NCBI GenBank assembly: GCA_030627405.1
Contig: DAOUSD010000132.1
Location: forward strand, 1-5,890
DNA from: Deltaproteobacteria bacterium
Lineage (GTDB): Bacteria > Desulfobacterota > Desulfobacteria > Desulfobacterales > ETH-SRB1
DNA length: 5,890 nt
Direction: 5' to 3'
This document shows, one piece after another, positions 4,748 to 5,890 of this stretch. Every line of letters begins with the position of its first letter. The first letter of the stretch is position 1. The notes below the pieces were generated by a model that worked only from the letters and a program-made list of their open reading frames with translations, was not told the DNA's origin and did not search any database. The translations under genes were made by a program, and so were the position numbers.

Positions 4748-5113
4748 CCGAATAAAATTTGGGAGCTTTTTCCTGAACTTGAGCAACGAAAAAAGCAGAA
4801 CTCGGGAAAATTGAGTGGCGGCGAAAAACAGATGCTCGCACTGGGAAGAGCCTTGATCAACAGCCCAAGGCTACTTCTTATGGATGAACCTTCCCTTGGT
4901 CTTTCACCCAGATTGGTAACATTTATGATGAACCACATACGCAAGATTAACCATGAATTTGGGGTGACCGTTCTTATCGTGGAGCAAAAAGTGCGTGAGG
5001 TGCTTGAAGTTTGCCATCATGTTTATTCGATAAAGCTGGGCAAAATCGCTTATTCCGGAAAGCCGGAAATTATCAAAAACGACAAGGATAAGCTGCGGGA
5101 GTTATTTTTATAA
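4748..5113 (+). pseudogene. livF: LivF-like ABC transporter ATPase, C-terminal fragment
   Basis: Starting directly after the second hairpin, the frame reads NKIWELFPELEQRKKQ, the ABC signature LSGGEKQMLALGRAL, Walker B LLLMDEPSLGLSP (D-loop included), then VLIVEQ with Gln in the switch position usual for LivF, and ends KLRELFL with TAA at 5111. LivF is the about 235-240 aa ATPase of branched-chain amino acid (or urea/amide) importers. Only the last about 121 residues are present; Walker A and the Q-loop are absent, so it cannot hydrolyse ATP alone. No start codon with a ribosome-binding site is available (a TTG at 4811 lies inside the signature motif). No LivF N-terminus lies upstream of the repeats, so this is more than a simple insertion. 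The frame is otherwise undamaged, suggesting recent truncation. Confidence 0.85.
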
Positions 5114-5187
5114 AAGAAATAGGCTAACTGCGGGAGCTTGCGGGAAATTTCAATATTTTATCAGCTCTTTTTCGATAGCTGCCTGGC

Positions 5188-5438
5188 TTAGAATTGATTG
5201 GGCTCGACGACTGCCTTGCTCACTGCCGATAGAGTGATGTTCAACTTTCGAGATTCCCTGTCTATTGTGCCAAAAATCTCAATACATAATCTTTGTCCGG
5301 CCAGTCGTATTTTAGCGTTACTATCAAAACAGCGTGACCGCTGTAACGATAAGGCCTCAGTTGTTTCAAATCTTTTGTAAGGCCGACTCGAATCGGATTA
5401 AGTTTTTGCAGTATGGGCAGTTTTTCGGCTTTTGGCAT
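5188..5438 (-). pseudogene. RAYT (REP-associated tyrosine transposase) C-terminal relic
   Basis: On the minus strand from ATG 5438 the frame reads QKLNPIRVGLTKDLKQL, then YRYSGHAVLI, then YDWPDKDYVLRF, ending in a premature TAG at 5264-5262. These are the C-terminal landmarks of IS200-like Y1/RAYT transposases ('NPIRAG', 'YRYSGHAAL', 'YVLRFFG'). Restoring one T to the T5 run (A5 on the plus strand, 5273-5277) gives FFGTIDRESRK and keeps the frame open to a TAA at 5190-5188. The N-terminal half with the HUH metal motif is absent; a TGA lies in frame just upstream. The piece is therefore inactive debris. RAYTs process REP hairpins, which makes the two hairpin units at 4595-4746 likely related. 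Confidence 0.75.
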
Positions 5439-5702
5439 GGGATGCGCTCTTTTTCAGAAAGTTCCTGAGACCGAATCTGGCTGGACACACAAGGCCGGAT
5501 TTTCGTATACTCGTTCCCGAAAAGTAACTCCTTAGCCGTTTAACGACTGGAGTTTTATTCTGTCATGGTCAGGCTTGTATTAATAAAGGTGCGCTAAAGA
5601 ATAGATTACGCCTATTTCATATCGGTCAGTCAGGTATTACAAAATTTCAACCTGTGCGGTTAGCCATTAGCGTTTAGCCGTTAGCATTGAAAAGGGATGG
5701 AA
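5439..5702. other. Intergenic stretch before the four-helix-bundle gene
   Basis: I see no gene on either strand. The part next to the transposase relic reads in no frame as a recognisable RAYT N-terminus. The only ordered element is the four-copy 7-bp repeat near the 3' end. Confidence 0.4.
5660..5687. repeat. Four tandem TTAGCNN 7-mers
   Basis: TTAGCCA, TTAGCGT, TTAGCCG and TTAGCAT follow one another without spacers, ending 15 bases before ATG 5703. The constant core is TTAGC with two variable bases. It may be a slippage product or a spacing or binding element in the leader of the downstream gene. Confidence 0.75.
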
Positions 5703-5890
5703 ATGAGAGATTTTAGAGAACTTAGAGAACTTAAAGTATGGGAGAAAGCCCATCGTCTTATATTACAGGTCTATAGAATCACAAAGAAGTTTCCTTCAGA
5801 TGAACGATTTGGACTTACGGTTCAGCTACGCAGGGCTGCGGCATCCGTTCCGACGAACATCTCTGAAGGTTGCGGAAGAGATAGTGAGCG
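5703..5890 (+). CDS. Four-helix bundle protein (S23 / 23S rRNA intervening-sequence type), 5' part
   Basis: The 62 visible codons match the family sometimes called S23 or IVP (TIGR02436): LKVWEKAHRLILQVYRIT (residues 10-27), KFPSDERFGLTVQLRRAA (29-46), then the diagnostic ASVPTNISEGCGR (47-59). Members are about 115-125 aa, so roughly half lies beyond the window. They form small helical bundles. Some are encoded in 23S rRNA intervening sequences, many others are free-standing; no rRNA sequence is seen here, so this is a free-standing copy. The biochemical role is not settled. ATG 5703 has AAGGGA 5 bases upstream; an in-frame ATG at 5697 would place that site too close. A 9-base tandem duplication (5715-5732) doubles Arg-Glu-Leu near the N-terminus. 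Confidence 0.9.
   Translation, partial: MRDFRELRELKVWEKAHRLILQVYRITKKFPSDERFGLTVQLRRAAASVPTNISEGCGRDSE

Noticed and set aside
4702..4944. Minus-strand 80-aa ORF
   Set aside because: Antisense to the ABC signature and Walker B of the LivF fragment and to the hairpin repeat.
5198..5380. Plus-strand 60-aa ORF
   Set aside because: Shadow of the minus-strand RAYT relic, whose conserved motifs lie on the other strand.

Overview
The window (about 40% G+C by eye) reads as an accessory or decaying stretch of a bacterial chromosome. Rubredoxin-type redox proteins, an iron-sulfur-flavoprotein-like gene, several VapBC- and MqsRA-like toxin-antitoxin (TA) modules, REP-like hairpins and a 23S-intervening-sequence-type four-helix-bundle gene suggest an anaerobic, Desulfobacterota (delta-proteobacteria)-like organism. 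That placement is inference: no phylogenetic marker is present.

Layout. (1) 264-1505 is a small redox cluster. It has an intact 51-aa rubredoxin-like protein, an intact 322-aa protein joining a flavodoxin-fold Isf-like domain to a low-molecular-weight-phosphatase/ArsC-type arsenate reductase domain, and the first half of a classical rubredoxin. (2) The rubredoxin is cut inside its sequence and runs, in another frame, into a UPF0175-type antitoxin relic (1477-1635). A relic of the partner DUF3368 PIN-type toxin follows (1647-1796). (3) 1978-2540 is an apparently intact TA-like pair: a DUF4258 protein overlapping a YgiT/MqsA-type zinc-finger protein by 4 bases. (4) 2541-3138 holds a hairpin, a doubtful 57-aa ORF and an unrecognised ~115-aa gene broken by a one-base frameshift. 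(5) 3139-3649 carries no gene I can support. (6) 3650-4258 is a third TA-like module: an intact DUF433 antitoxin-like gene followed by a DUF5615 toxin-like gene disabled by one stop and one frameshift. (7) 4259-4747 is non-coding apart from an abortive ORF start, and ends in two tandem 76-bp REP-like hairpins. (8) The second hairpin abuts the C-terminal half of a LivF-like ABC ATPase (to 5113). (9) 5188-5438, minus strand, is a relic of a REP-associated tyrosine transposase (RAYT), the family that mobilises hairpins of this kind. (10) The window ends in the 5' part of a four-helix-bundle (S23/IVP) gene at 5703, preceded by four 7-bp tandem repeats.

How the genes work together. The upstream cluster looks like a self-contained electron-transfer unit: rubredoxin-type iron protein to flavin/Fe-S domain to thiol phosphatase-like reductase, plausibly for arsenate or another oxyanion. 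The rest looks like a sink for mobile and addiction modules at different stages of decay: one TA pair intact, one with only the antitoxin intact, one with both partners broken. REP hairpins and a RAYT relic lie next to a truncated transporter gene.
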